Made by a program: the position numbers and the translations under genes | Assembly (NCBI GenBank): GCA_905479905.1 | Contig: CAJQOK010000520.1 | Coordinates: forward strand, 1-14,487 | Origin: an uncultured Aliterella sp. | Lineage (GTDB): Bacteria > Cyanobacteriota > Cyanobacteriia > Cyanobacteriales > Chroococcidiopsidaceae | DNA length: 14,487 nucleotides | Reading direction: 5' to 3' | In this document: piece after piece, positions 1 through 7,678 of the stretch | Layout: the number at the start of each line of letters is the position of its first letter | Position numbering within the stretch: the first letter of the stretch is position 1 | The notes under the pieces: generated by a model | Seen by the model: only the letters and a program-made list of their open reading frames with translations | The model's database searches: none | What the model was told of the DNA's origin: nothing

Positions 1-1
1 T

Positions 2-337
2 TCAAAAGTTGGTAGTGGCTTTGGGAAAAACATTTCAAATTGGCTAGGAAGGGAAATGGCTTATCCAACAAATGTTTTACATTTAGCTACAGAATGCAGT
101 AATAAAAAGCATAGCGCCACTTTTCCTAAAGAACTTCCATCATGGTTTATTAAGTTATTTACTAAAGAAGGTGATTTAGTCCTCGATCCCTTTCTTGGTT
201 CAGGTACAACTAACATTGCCGCTAAAGATTTAGATAGAAAATATTTAGGAATAGAAATTAACGATGAATATTATCAACTGGCTTTATCAAGGGTAAAGGA
301 TTTGAAATTAAATAATACTCAGTTAACCTTACTATGA
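2..337 (+). CDS. DNA methyltransferase, C-terminal part (5' end outside window)
   Basis: This is the modification half of a type II restriction-modification pair. The frame is open from base 2, so the gene begins before the window; the ATG at 56 is internal. About 111 codons are visible. The decisive motif is DPFLGSGTT, the AdoMet-binding motif I of amino-methyltransferases, at codons encoded near 184-210, followed by a motif II-like acidic residue in LGIEIN. Upstream, HSATFPKELP followed by a Trp-containing helix resembles motif X. Motif I near the C-terminus, with the catalytic motif presumably earlier, is the beta-class (N4-cytosine or N6-adenine) arrangement. The catalytic (D/N/S)PP(Y/W) motif is not visible, so the methylated base is unknown. 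The stop overlaps the start of the endonuclease gene (ATGA, 334-337), suggesting translational coupling. The region is A+T-rich compared with later genes. Confidence 0.85.
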   Translation, partial: SKVGSGFGKNISNWLGREMAYPTNVLHLATECSNKKHSATFPKELPSWFIKLFTKEGDLVLDPFLGSGTTNIAAKDLDRKYLGIEINDEYYQLALSRVKDLKLNNTQLTLL

Positions 338-1140
338 TTTTGGATTACCAAGCTTATCACAACTATCTTGCAGAAGAAGTTTTAACACCTTTTTATGAAA
401 ATAGGCTCAAAAGTTTAAATGCCCTTTGTCTCAACAATATTCTTAAAAGAAAAAACCCCTATCTATTTAAAGCTAAAAATCTTGAGCTTGCTGGAGACTT
501 TGTAAAAAGTATTGTTGACGCTTTTTTATCTTCTCAAGAAGAAACTATTTTTGGTAATCTTATTGAAGGATTTGCTATTTATGTATCTCACCAATTACAT
601 AATGGTTTTAAGTCAAGCTTTAAAAGTATAGATTTAGAATTTGAACGCGATAATGTTTACTACATTGTAGGTATCAAATCTGGTGTTAATTGGGGCAATG
701 CCGATCAAATTAATACAATGAAAAACAACTTCAAGATAGCAAAAGAGACTTTAAGAGCAAGAGGCATTACCCAGAAAATTATAGCTGTTAACGGTTGTAT
801 GTATGGAAAAGATCGAAATCCTTTAAAAGATAAATCAAGAAGTAAAACTATCAAAGATATAGACAAAATTTATTATAAATATGCTGGTCAAGATTTTTGG
901 AAATTTGTTTCAGGCGACGATGATTTGTATCAACAGATAATTATACAGATTGACCTAAAAGCCCAAGAAAAAGATGAGGTTTTTAAAAAGGCGTACAGCG
1001 CTAAAATCAACGAGATGACACAAGAGTTTATTTTAAGCTTTATGAATAACCATCAAATAGATTGGGTCAAGCTAATTGATTATGTATCTAAACGAGAAGA
1101 AATAGAGTTAAAGGGCAGTAGGCAAATAGAATTATTTTAA
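334..1140 (+). CDS. Type II restriction endonuclease, PmeII-like family
   Basis: This 268-residue protein resembles from memory the PmeII family of type II endonucleases, which cleave DNA unmodified by the partner methylase. The signature is a block around residues 90-125: an ETIFGN-type stretch, then IDLEFERD, then YYIVGIKSGVNWGN. The acidic residues of IDLEFE followed by the IKSG lysine fit a PD-(D/E)XK nuclease core (acidic residue, strand, xxK). A later block, IIAVNGCMYGKD, and then GQDFWKFVSG are also family-like. The gene starts inside the methyltransferase stop codon (ATGA), the arrangement expected of a coupled R-M pair. It is A+T-rich and lacks HIP1, consistent with acquisition by transfer, although HIP1 is also missing from another 4-kb stretch. 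The recognition sequence cannot be read from the protein. The nuclease fold and R-M role are well supported; the family name is from memory. Confidence 0.8.
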   Translation: MILDYQAYHNYLAEEVLTPFYENRLKSLNALCLNNILKRKNPYLFKAKNLELAGDFVKSIVDAFLSSQEETIFGNLIEGFAIYVSHQLHNGFKSSFKSIDLEFERDNVYYIVGIKSGVNWGNADQINTMKNNFKIAKETLRARGITQKIIAVNGCMYGKDRNPLKDKSRSKTIKDIDKIYYKYAGQDFWKFVSGDDDLYQQIIIQIDLKAQEKDEVFKKAYSAKINEMTQEFILSFMNNHQIDWVKLIDYVSKREEIELKGSRQIELF

Positions 1141-1170
1141 TGATCGCTTACTTGACAAAAGCACTTTTAG

Positions 1171-1296
1171 CGCGATCGCAATACTTATTTTTTTGCAACG
1201 CAACTAGATATTGTCAAAGAACAGGACATTAAAGCCAGAAGCGAAATTACTAGAAGTATTTTAAAAGACATGGGACTACTACCCAGAACCTCTTAA
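1171..1296 (+). pseudogene. Short decayed reading frame, possible 3' remnant of a gene
   Basis: From 1171, just after an in-frame TAG at 1168-1170, to a TAA at 1294-1296 there is an open frame without a usable start. Its last thirty or so residues (around LDIVKEQDIKA and ILKDMGLL) are charged, helix-like and look protein-coding. I do not recognise the family. It could be the tail of a gene truncated when the restriction-modification module arrived, or a chance frame. A HIP1 octamer lies at its start (1172-1179). The rest of the 197 bases between the endonuclease and the next gene shows nothing else I can support. Confidence 0.25.
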
Positions 1297-1337
1297 ATCC
1301 GTCTGGATAGGCGCAAAGGCTGCTGTTAAAAGATTAA

Positions 1338-2576
1338 TTATCTGTTTGCAGTTAACGCCGCCTTATCGGAAAATGTCAAAGGAGTATCAAACCTCCATTG
1401 CTTCCCCTGATAAAACAAACATTGGTAAACCTGCATTCCACCGTATCTAAACGCCCCCTCAAAAGATTGCAAATAAAGATCCCACATTCGCAAAAACCGC
1501 TCGTCATAAATTGAGGAAAGCGCAGCAATTTTGCTTTTGTTGTCATTAAAATTATTTCTCCAATGTCTAAGAGTTTCCGCATAATGAGGCTTCAAGCTTT
1601 CACAATGGGCTACAGACAATTTTGCTGCCATTAATTCTCGCGTTATCTCATGGAGTTGGGGAACATACGCCCCTGGAAAAATATATTTATCAACCCAAGC
1701 ACCGTTTCTTTCATTACTATTTGTACCAACCGTATGCAGTAAACCAATACCATGAGGTTTCAAAAACTTGGCTGTAGCTTGCATAAAAGTGGCAAAATTA
1801 CCTTTACCAACGTGTTCAAACATCCCAATGCTGACAAACTTATCGTACTGCTCTGTAATTTCCCGGTAATCTTTAACGATAATTTGGATGCGATCGCTAA
1901 GTCCTTTTTGTTCAACTCTTTCAACAGCTAACTTTGCCTGTTCCTCACTCAGTGTAATTCCCGTACCCTTTACACCATAATGCTCTGCGGCATAAATTAA
2001 CATTCCTCCCCAACCGCAACCAATATCAATTAATGATTCTCCCGGTTGCAACGCAAGTTTGCGACAAATCAATTCGTACTTTTGAAGCTGCATCTGTTCT
2101 AAAGAGTCAGTTTCTTTCAGGCGATAACCACAGGAATAAGTCAAAGTGGGATCGAGAAAATGCTGATAAAAATCGTTGCCTAAGTCGTAGTGGTGTTGGA
2201 CGTTTTTGCGGCTGTTTTGAATCAAAATCGGCATTGTCCGCAGGCGTTGGGTTGCAACTTTTACAATTAAAGGCAGAGTTACTAGGCTTCGCGCCTTGGT
2301 ATAGACCCCATTAGTATGAAATAAGCCGATTAAATCACTAAGGCGATCGCATTCTTCATCCCACCAGCCTTCCATATAAGCTTCACAAAACCCCATCGCC
2401 CCAAAAGTCAACACGCGATCGTAAGTATTTTGGTTATGTACGATTAAATGTAGTGACGTTGTTTGATCGCCAAAGTTAAATTCTTGCCCTTGGGGGTTAG
2501 TTACTTTGAGATGTCCAACTTTAATTAAGCTGAAAAGCTGATATAGATAGCGCTCGCCACTCGGTAGATTATCCAT
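1338..2576 (-). CDS. cfa: Cyclopropane-fatty-acyl-phospholipid synthase family protein
   Basis: This AdoMet-dependent enzyme would transfer a methylene group to the double bond of unsaturated phospholipid acyl chains, or a related C-methylation, at the membrane surface. Length is 412 residues. The C-terminal two thirds are a Rossmann methyltransferase: motif I DIGCGWGG (about 184-191) and ITLSEEQ (207-213). Signature active-site elements of the family are all present: YSCGY with Cys149, GMFEHVG with Glu254, LLHTVG with His281, and HYAETL with Tyr332. These match the bicarbonate-binding and catalytic residues of E. coli Cfa. The N-terminal 120 residues correspond to the family's lipid-binding region. 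The start is fixed by an AGGAGG five bases upstream of the ATG (2582-2587 on the plus strand). It diverges from the glutathione reductase gene over 121 bases. The exact product (cyclopropane or other methylated lipid) is inferred from family. Confidence 0.88.
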   Translation of the reverse strand: MDNLPSGERYLYQLFSLIKVGHLKVTNPQGQEFNFGDQTTSLHLIVHNQNTYDRVLTFGAMGFCEAYMEGWWDEECDRLSDLIGLFHTNGVYTKARSLVTLPLIVKVATQRLRTMPILIQNSRKNVQHHYDLGNDFYQHFLDPTLTYSCGYRLKETDSLEQMQLQKYELICRKLALQPGESLIDIGCGWGGMLIYAAEHYGVKGTGITLSEEQAKLAVERVEQKGLSDRIQIIVKDYREITEQYDKFVSIGMFEHVGKGNFATFMQATAKFLKPHGIGLLHTVGTNSNERNGAWVDKYIFPGAYVPQLHEITRELMAAKLSVAHCESLKPHYAETLRHWRNNFNDNKSKIAALSSIYDERFLRMWDLYLQSFEGAFRYGGMQVYQCLFYQGKQWRFDTPLTFSDKAALTANR

Positions 2577-2581
2577 AAATC

Positions 2582-2587
2582 CCTCCT
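2582..2587 (-). promoter_or_regulatory. Strong Shine-Dalgarno site of the cfa-family gene
   Basis: Read on the minus strand this is AGGAGG, five bases before the ATG at 2576-2574. It is one of only two near-consensus ribosome binding sites seen in the window and confirms the chosen start. Confidence 0.8.
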
Positions 2588-2697
2588 TTGCTAATTTTTA
2601 AGCGGAATTGATGCTCCAATTGCCCTTTATCCTACAACAGCAAGGAATGCCGAATGTTAAATTGAACGTAAGTGCAGCATAAAGGACGCAATAAGTA

Positions 2698-4074
2698 ATG
2701 ACGTTTGATTACGATCTATTTGTAATTGGTGCAGGTTCCGGGGGGCTTGCTGCCTCTAAACGAGCCGCTAGTTACGGGGCAAAAGTAGCGATCGCTGAGC
2801 AAGATTTGGTCGGCGGTACTTGCGTAATTCGTGGCTGTATTCCTAAAAAACTCATGGTTTATAGTTCCCACTTTCCGCAGCTATTTGATGCGGCGGCGGG
2901 TTATGGTTGGCAAGTGGGCGAAGCCAAATTAGATTGGCAACATCTAGTTAGCATTGTTGATAAAGAAGTAAATCGTTTGTCTCACTTGCATATTGGCTTT
3001 TTAGAAAAAGCAGGTGTAGAACTTATCCCCAGCCGCGCTACTATTATTGATCCTCACACCGTAGAAGTTGATGGGCGCAAAGTTACCACAGATAAAATTT
3101 TAATCGCAGTCGGTGGTCGTCCGGTAAAACCCAATTTACCCGGAATGGAACTTGCAGTTACGTCTAACGAAATGTTCCACCTCAAAGAACAACCAAAGCA
3201 TATTGCAATTATTGGTGCTGGCTATATTGGAGTAGAATTTGCCTCAATTATGCGTGGATTAGGCTGCGAAGTTACGCAAATTATTCGTAAAGATTTAATT
3301 TTGCGCGGATTTGACAAAGATATCCGCCACGAGATTCAAAATGGTATGACTCATCACGGCATTAAATTTTTAACCAATACCGTAGTTAAACAGATAGAAA
3401 AAGTCGATGAGGGTTTAAAGTTAAGTTTATCAGGCGCAGAAGAAGAATCAATAATTGCCGATGTTTTCCTGGCTGCAACTGGACGAGATCCTTACGTAGA
3501 GGGGCTAGGCTTAGAAAATACTGGGGTTGATGTTATTTCTACTCCCTCAGATGGTATAGGCTATAGTAGCCGTAGCGCGATCGCTGTAAATGAATTTAGC
3601 CAAACATCTGAGCCTAATATCTTTGCCGTCGGCGATTGTACTGATAGAATAAATCTTACTCCTGTAGCTATTGGTGAAGGTAGAGCCTTTGCCGATACAG
3701 AGTTTGGCAACAACAAGCGCTCTCTTCGTCATGACAACGTAGCATCGGCGGTATTTTCAAACCCTGAAGCCGCTACGGTAGGGATGAGCGAAGAAGATGC
3801 CCAAGCCCAGTTTGGTGATGATGTAACTTGTTACCGCGCTCGTTTTCGTCCGCTATTTCACAGCCTTACCGGACACGATGAAAAAACTCTAGTCAAGTTA
3901 GTAGTAGACAACAAAACCGATAAAGTTTTAGGCGCTCATATGGTCGGTGAAAATTCTGCTGAGGTAATTCAAGGAATTGCGATCGCAATTAATATGGGGG
4001 CAACTAAAAAAGACTTTGATGCTACCGTTGGGATTCACCCCTCTACGGCGGAAGAATTCGTTACCCTGCGCTAA
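2698..4074 (+). CDS. gor: Glutathione reductase (NADPH)
   Basis: This FAD-dependent disulfide oxidoreductase reduces glutathione disulfide with NADPH, maintaining the cytoplasmic thiol pool and detoxifying peroxide-derived oxidants. It has 458 residues, the usual length. The order is: FAD-binding GAGSGG (11-16); redox-active pair Cys42/Cys47 in GGTCVIRGCIPKKL, the form typical of glutathione rather than dihydrolipoamide reductases; NADPH-binding GAGYIG (173-178) with Arg197 and Arg203, spaced like the two arginines that bind the 2'-phosphate in human glutathione reductase; FAD motif FAVGDCTD (309-316); and the C-terminal dimer-interface catalytic His447-Pro448. A stop codon two codons before the ATG excludes a longer start; an AGGA lies a rather long 13 bases upstream. 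Two further genes follow in the same direction with tiny gaps, so they are probably co-transcribed. Confidence 0.95.
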   Translation: MTFDYDLFVIGAGSGGLAASKRAASYGAKVAIAEQDLVGGTCVIRGCIPKKLMVYSSHFPQLFDAAAGYGWQVGEAKLDWQHLVSIVDKEVNRLSHLHIGFLEKAGVELIPSRATIIDPHTVEVDGRKVTTDKILIAVGGRPVKPNLPGMELAVTSNEMFHLKEQPKHIAIIGAGYIGVEFASIMRGLGCEVTQIIRKDLILRGFDKDIRHEIQNGMTHHGIKFLTNTVVKQIEKVDEGLKLSLSGAEEESIIADVFLAATGRDPYVEGLGLENTGVDVISTPSDGIGYSSRSAIAVNEFSQTSEPNIFAVGDCTDRINLTPVAIGEGRAFADTEFGNNKRSLRHDNVASAVFSNPEAATVGMSEEDAQAQFGDDVTCYRARFRPLFHSLTGHDEKTLVKLVVDNKTDKVLGAHMVGENSAEVIQGIAIAINMGATKKDFDATVGIHPSTAEEFVTLR

Positions 4075-4077
4075 ACA

Positions 4078-4707
4078 TTGGATTACATCTATCTTCACGG
4101 CTTTGCGTCTAGTCCTAATTCCGCTAAGGCGCAGTATTTTTACTCCGCTTTTGCAGAATTAGCAATTGATTTAAAAATCCCAGACTTAAATCAGGGTAAT
4201 TTTTCTCAATTGACAATAAAGCGCCAAATAGAACAAATATTGGCGCAGTTTCCCCCATCTCCTACACCTGTAACCTTAATTGGCTCAAGTTTGGGCGGTT
4301 TAACGGCGGCGCTTTTAGCCGAAAAGTCATTGCAAGTTCAAAGGTTAGTATTACTTGCGCCAGCCTTTGAATTTTTATCGCACTGGCTACCACAAATAGG
4401 AGAAGCCAAACTAAAACAATGGCAAGATGAGCAATATTTAATGGTCTATCACTATGCTGAGAAGCGATCGCTGCCTTTAAGTTACAATTTTGTCATTGAT
4501 GCCGCTAATTACCAAGACAACCAGTTATTGCGCCCCGTCCCTACGTTAATTTTGCATGGTCGTCACGATGAAGTTATCCCCATCACCGCCAGCCGTAGTT
4601 ATGCGTCTTCTCGCCCTTGGGTACAGCTAATTGAACTAGACAGCAATCATGCTTTAGCGGACATAATGACCCAATGGCAGCAAATTAAAAGTTTTATCAT
4701 TCCCTAA
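4078..4707 (+). CDS. YqiA-like alpha/beta-hydrolase (esterase family)
   Basis: A 209-residue single-domain alpha/beta hydrolase. It opens with YLHGFASSP (residues 5-13), the oxyanion-hole HGF region of the YqiA/UPF0227 esterases. It has a nucleophile elbow GSSLGG with Ser71, an acid in HGRHDEV (Asp164) and a catalytic His in DSNHALAD (His191), so the full triad is present. YqiA-type proteins hydrolyse short acyl esters in vitro; the natural substrate here is unknown. The start is a TTG three bases after the glutathione reductase stop. That stop is in the same frame, so no upstream start is possible, and later starts would remove the HGF motif. No good ribosome binding site is visible, so translation may depend on coupling to the preceding gene. 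It sits between glutathione reductase and hisC, probably in one transcript. Confidence 0.82.
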   Translation: MDYIYLHGFASSPNSAKAQYFYSAFAELAIDLKIPDLNQGNFSQLTIKRQIEQILAQFPPSPTPVTLIGSSLGGLTAALLAEKSLQVQRLVLLAPAFEFLSHWLPQIGEAKLKQWQDEQYLMVYHYAEKRSLPLSYNFVIDAANYQDNQLLRPVPTLILHGRHDEVIPITASRSYASSRPWVQLIELDSNHALADIMTQWQQIKSFIIP

Positions 4708-4716
4708 AAAATATTT

Positions 4717-5862
4717 ATGCTTCCTTTTCTTCGCTCTGATTTAGACACAATCCGCGCCTACAAAGCCCATCCTGGTAGCAATACGAGTCAACCTGTAACA
4801 TCCACCATTGATCGCCTAGATACCAACGAATCGCCCTACAACTTGCCTAGCGAACTCAAGCAGAAACTAGCTTGGACGTATCAAGAAGTAATCGAGAGCA
4901 ACCGCTATCCTGACGCGGGACACGAAGAATTAAAGGCAAAAATTGCCGAATATGTTAACGAATCAACTAATACTAATATTACTGGTGCTAATATCTCCGT
5001 TGGCAATGGTTCCGATGAAATTATCCGCTCTATCCTTATAGCAACCTGTGTAGGAAATGAAGGCTCAATTTTAGTTGCCAATCCTACTTTTGGAGTTTAT
5101 GCAATTTTTGCTCAAACTTTGGGGATTCCTGTAATTAGTTTAGAGCGATCGCCCCTTAATTTTGAAATGGATTTAGCCGCCGCTCAATTGGCTGTTACTC
5201 AAACCCAAAACCCACCAATACGAGTTGTTTTTGTTGTTCATCCTAATTCCCCTACTGGAAACGCTTTAACTATTAACGAATTAACATGGCTGCAAAGCTT
5301 ACCAGAACATATTTTAGTAGTAGTAGACGAAGCTTACTTTGAATTTAGCCAAAACACTGTTGTTAGCCAACTTGCACAGCGTCCCAATTGGTTAGTATTA
5401 AGGACATTTTCTAAAGCGTTTAGACTAGCTGCCCATCGTGTAGGTTATGCAATTGGACACCCCGAAGTAATTTCTGCCCTAGAAAAAATCCGCTTACCCT
5501 ACAATCTACCTACTTTTTCTATCGCTGCCGCTCTAGTTGCTCTCCAACATAGGCAACTATTATTAAATGTAATTCCTCAACTACTAACAGAGCGGGTTAG
5601 ATTAACTCATAATCTAGCTCAACACCCAGCTTTACAGGTTTGGGAAAGTGCCGCTAATTTCATTTATTTGCAGCTTAAAACCAAATCTTCCCAAACTGAA
5701 GAACTTTTAAATCTGGTTAACGCTCAGTTAAAAGCTAATGGTACTATAGTCCGTCATATTAGCGGTGGATTGAGAATTACCGTAGGTAGCCCAGATGAAA
5801 ACCAGCGCACTCTAGACCGCCTCGAAGCCGCCTTATCCCTTCTTGCGCCTATTACTTTTTAA
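4717..5862 (+). CDS. hisC: Histidinol-phosphate aminotransferase
   Basis: A pyridoxal-phosphate fold-type I aminotransferase that converts imidazole-acetol phosphate and glutamate to histidinol phosphate in histidine biosynthesis. Length is 381 residues, slightly longer than the usual 350-370. Visible signatures are [11 protein letters not shown] near residues 34-44 (substrate and N-terminal lid), GNGSDE (96-101), HPNSPTG with the PLP-contacting Asn177, VDEAYFEF with Asp204, the Schiff-base lysine in [14 protein letters not shown] (Lys233, Arg241), and GLRITVG with the carboxylate-binding Arg353. The gene starts nine bases after the hydrolase stop, with no evident Shine-Dalgarno site, and is the last gene of the cluster. 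Its stop overlaps the stop of a convergent gene. No other his gene is present, as is common in cyanobacteria where his genes are scattered. Related aminotransferases with other substrates cannot be excluded. Confidence 0.9.
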   Translation: MLPFLRSDLDTIRAYKAHPGSNTSQPVTSTIDRLDTNESPYNLPSELKQKLAWTYQEVIESNRYPDAGHEELKAKIAEYVNESTNTNITGANISVGNGSDEIIRSILIATCVGNEGSILVANPTFGVYAIFAQTLGIPVISLERSPLNFEMDLAAAQLAVTQTQNPPIRVVFVVHPNSPTGNALTINELTWLQSLPEHILVVVDEAYFEFSQNTVVSQLAQRPNWLVLRTFSKAFRLAAHRVGYAIGHPEVISALEKIRLPYNLPTFSIAAALVALQHRQLLLNVIPQLLTERVRLTHNLAQHPALQVWESAANFIYLQLKTKSSQTEELLNLVNAQLKANGTIVRHISGGLRITVGSPDENQRTLDRLEAALSLLAPITF

Positions 5863-6455
5863 AATTTGCCTTTTTGCCCATTAAAACTACTATAAGAATG
5901 GCGTATAGCACTTACTGTTTGCGGCAACACGCCAACTAATAAAGCAAAAGCTTCATCAGGTAGTTGCGCTACTGTTTCTGCGTCAAAATACTGCTCAAAT
6001 TGTTCTAAAATCTTTTGTACTCGCTGCTGCGGTGTTGGCTTTTCGGTAATTTGTTTCATTAAGCGAATCCACTGTCGCCTAATTAAATATGCTTTTTGCC
6101 TCTCCTCATGAGAATCGGGAGCTAACAAAGACAGATTTCCCACAGGCAACGCCAATTGACAATCAAGGTCGTGAATGCTTCCTACGGCTGCCCCCGGCCC
6201 TGCAAACTCAGCATGGAAACCTTTGTAGAGAATCAATCCGTTACGACGACGGCTATTGACTACTAGCACTTGTCCACTGTGAAGCATTTTTACTATTTCT
6301 GGGGCGTTTTTTTCTTCACTGAGATTTGTCATTTCACTAGCACCAAAAGAACTAGCGATACAAATACCTTGAGTAGCCAAATTATCTAGTGCCACCTTAG
6401 TTTGATGACGTTGATAGTTTTCGCTATTAATCTGGTTTCCGGTGAGTGTAGGCAT
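5859..6455 (-). CDS. Unrecognised protein with CRP-like C-terminal helix-turn-helix; putative regulator
   Basis: I do not recognise a named family. From the ATG at 6455 it has 198 residues. A longer frame from TTG at 6479 would only add a hydrophobic octapeptide and is disfavoured. Residues 60-115 are rich in beta-type and glycine patterns ([25 protein letters not shown]), recalling a small sensor or cupin-like domain. Residues 115-135 are basic and helical. Residues 140-190 read like a winged helix-turn-helix: [12 protein letters not shown], then [19 protein letters not shown], whose last part resembles the recognition helix of CRP/FNR proteins (G-x-x-x-x-TVS-x-x-R). I infer a DNA-binding regulator, not proven. 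The stop codons of this gene and hisC overlap. A long upstream region with a perfect interrupted palindrome (6566-6584) would suit autoregulation. There are no transmembrane segments or cysteine-rich metal site. Confidence 0.7.
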   Translation of the reverse strand: MPTLTGNQINSENYQRHQTKVALDNLATQGICIASSFGASEMTNLSEEKNAPEIVKMLHSGQVLVVNSRRRNGLILYKGFHAEFAGPGAAVGSIHDLDCQLALPVGNLSLLAPDSHEERQKAYLIRRQWIRLMKQITEKPTPQQRVQKILEQFEQYFDAETVAQLPDEAFALLVGVLPQTVSAIRHSYSSFNGQKGKF

Positions 6456-6843
6456 GATGAACAGCCAAAAGAAAATCAAAACATTTAATTTTCTTCGCTC
6501 ACTTTAGACTATCTATTTACTAAAATAAATAAGCCGTTGAACGCAAGAATACTTCTATTTTATTGCATTTAGTCAAACTAAATGTTTATAGTTTAAAGTC
6601 TTGATAAAGATTGGTTGCGAATAATGTAAACATTTTGTAAAGTTTCTAAATTTAGTTTAAAAACTGCGAAGCCCGTAACCGTTCCAGCTTGCGCTATCAC
6701 AAAAAAACTAATTAATTTAACTAACCTTGCTTTTGTAAAATTAATCACTAAGTATCTTTAAACAGACAGATGACAGTTTACGATCGCCTACTTTTAAAGA
6801 TAATATGCAGAATTTTAGCCAGATAAAATAAAGGCAATTTTAT
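6456..6843. other. A+T-rich intergenic region, 388 bases, with repeated ACTAAA-type motifs
   Basis: No convincing reading frame on either strand. It is the upstream region of the putative regulator and lies downstream of the GNAT gene. It holds the palindrome at 6566-6584 and a second, inverted copy of its half-motif: AAACTAAAT at 6575-6583 and ATTTAGTTT at 6650-6658. The latter overlaps a 10-base perfect palindrome CTAAATTTAG (6646-6655). Its right end contains an A+T stem-loop at the GNAT 3' end. No tRNA or recognisable RNA gene is seen. Confidence 0.5.
6566..6584. promoter_or_regulatory. Interrupted palindrome, candidate operator
   Basis: Perfect 8-base arms CATTTAGT and ACTAAATG are separated by CAA, giving a 19-base dyad about 110 bases upstream of the putative regulator's ATG. 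Arm length and symmetry suit a dimeric helix-turn-helix protein. In A+T-rich DNA such a match can arise by chance, and no promoter elements could be placed confidently around it. Confidence 0.35.
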
Positions 6844-6847
6844 CTAG
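6819..6847 (-). terminator. Possible A+T-rich stem-loop at the 3' end of the GNAT gene
   Basis: Perfect 8-base arms AGATAAAA and TTTTATCT flank a 9-base loop (6821-6828 and 6838-6845). On the minus strand the stem extends by a G-U and a G-C pair. It includes the GNAT stop codon. There is no clean U tract after it on the minus strand, so it would be a weak terminator or an mRNA 3'-end stabiliser. Confidence 0.3.
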
Positions 6848-7458
6848 GGCAAATGCTTGGATAACAATATTTGTTGCGGTCGTCCAAACATCCGGTTACT
6901 CCAACTATTATCAACTCGATGCAATCGATAGCCTAGTTTGAAGTATAGCTGCCGGGCTTGATAGTTGTTTTCTAAGACATGGAGATAAATGTCATGGAAT
7001 CCCCACTCTAAAACTGCTTGTTCGCAACTTAGCAGTAATTGTGCCGCAATTCCTTGACGACGACTTTTTGGGCGCACTGCCAAATTTGACAAATATGGAT
7101 AGCGTAAATGACTATTGCCCCAAGGTATGGTACTTGGACGTACGGCTATTTCTAAAGTGCCAGCTAAAGTTTCTCCACCACTACAAAGATTTCCTGCGGT
7201 TTCTACTTTGGCTGTACTATCGAGCGCCACTAAACATTTATGATGAGGAGCCTTAGTATGTAAGCGATTCCGCACATCTTCAGCTATTCCCAGGCGCAAT
7301 AATGGGTAAGCCCAGCCTAGCAACCCGTCTTTAGCATGAAAACTATCGGCAAGAATTTCAGCAATGGCGCTTACGTCTTCAAGTTCAGCCGCCCGAATTT
7401 GCAAGTAGTTGTGAGATTGACGATCTTCTGCTGGTTGATGATCGGTGGAAAAAGACAA
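6844..7458 (-). CDS. GNAT-family N-acetyltransferase
   Basis: A 204-residue protein of the GCN5-related acetyltransferase superfamily, which transfers acetyl from acetyl-CoA to an amine. Motif A is LSNLAVRPKSRRQGIAAQLL (about 123-142), with the R/Q-x-x-G-x-A pyrophosphate-binding loop at RRQGIA. Motif B is NNYQARQLYFKLGY (about 164-177), with the usual LYFKLGY signature. The start is TTG at 7458: an in-frame TAG upstream leaves no ATG, and the domain begins near residue 19, so a later start is possible. The region between the strands of the core (residues 80-120) is longer than in minimal GNATs. The substrate is unknown; the RRQGIA/LGY pattern is similar to RimI-like protein acetyltransferases but cannot be assigned further. 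It is a single-gene unit, divergent from the tRNA-Gly gene. Confidence 0.85.
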   Translation of the reverse strand: MSFSTDHQPAEDRQSHNYLQIRAAELEDVSAIAEILADSFHAKDGLLGWAYPLLRLGIAEDVRNRLHTKAPHHKCLVALDSTAKVETAGNLCSGGETLAGTLEIAVRPSTIPWGNSHLRYPYLSNLAVRPKSRRQGIAAQLLLSCEQAVLEWGFHDIYLHVLENNYQARQLYFKLGYRLHRVDNSWSNRMFGRPQQILLSKHLP

Positions 7459-7479
7459 AGTTTTGTAAAAATAATATCT

Positions 7480-7508
7480 ATCGTAAATATCCTAAACCAT
7501 TTTGGCAA
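7480..7508 (-). promoter_or_regulatory. Candidate promoter of the GNAT gene
   Basis: Read on the minus strand: TTGCCA (one mismatch to the -35 consensus), a 17-base spacer, then TACGAT (four of six to the -10 consensus). This would start transcription about 15 bases before the TTG start. Only a pattern match, but the spacing is optimal. Confidence 0.3.
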
Positions 7509-7605
7509 TAGCAACCGCAAGCTCTAGCTCGAAGTAAAAATCTCTGGTTAGATAGTTAAAGTTTTATAAAAGTATGTTAATGTAGTAATTCTGCGAAGCG
7601 CAATC

Positions 7606-7676
7606 GCGGGTGTAGTTTAGTGGTAAAACCTTAGCCTTCCAAGCTAATGATGCGAGTTCGATTCTCGCCACCCGCT
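7606..7676 (+). tRNA. trnG: tRNA-Gly(TCC)
   Basis: A 71-base cloverleaf. The acceptor arms GCGGGTG and CACCCGC (7606-7612 and 7669-7675) pair perfectly, with T7676 as discriminator. The anticodon stem TTAGC/GCTAA encloses the loop CTTCCAA, giving anticodon TCC (reads GGA/GGG). The T arm is GCGAG-TTCGATT-CTCGC, and the D arm region carries GTTTAGTGGTAAAAC. The 3' CCA is not encoded, as is usual in cyanobacteria, and must be added after transcription. No promoter could be placed with confidence in the 147 bases before it. Confidence 0.96.
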
Positions 7677-7678
7677 TC

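Noticed and set aside
1376..2314. Open frames on both strands inside the cfa-family gene (1376-1582 minus and 2033-2314 plus).
   Set aside because: They overlap a well-supported enzyme with all catalytic residues and show no family features; shadows of the real gene.
3977..4162. Plus-strand frame across the glutathione reductase-hydrolase junction.
   Set aside because: Overlaps two well-supported genes in another frame and has no features of its own.
6456..6479. Upstream TTG extension of the putative regulator.
   Set aside because: Would add a hydrophobic octapeptide unlike a signal peptide; the ATG at 6455 is a better start.
7041..7527. Plus-strand frames 7041-7256 and 7336-7527 across the GNAT gene.
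   Set aside because: They lie antisense to an intact acetyltransferase and have no recognisable domain or ribosome site.
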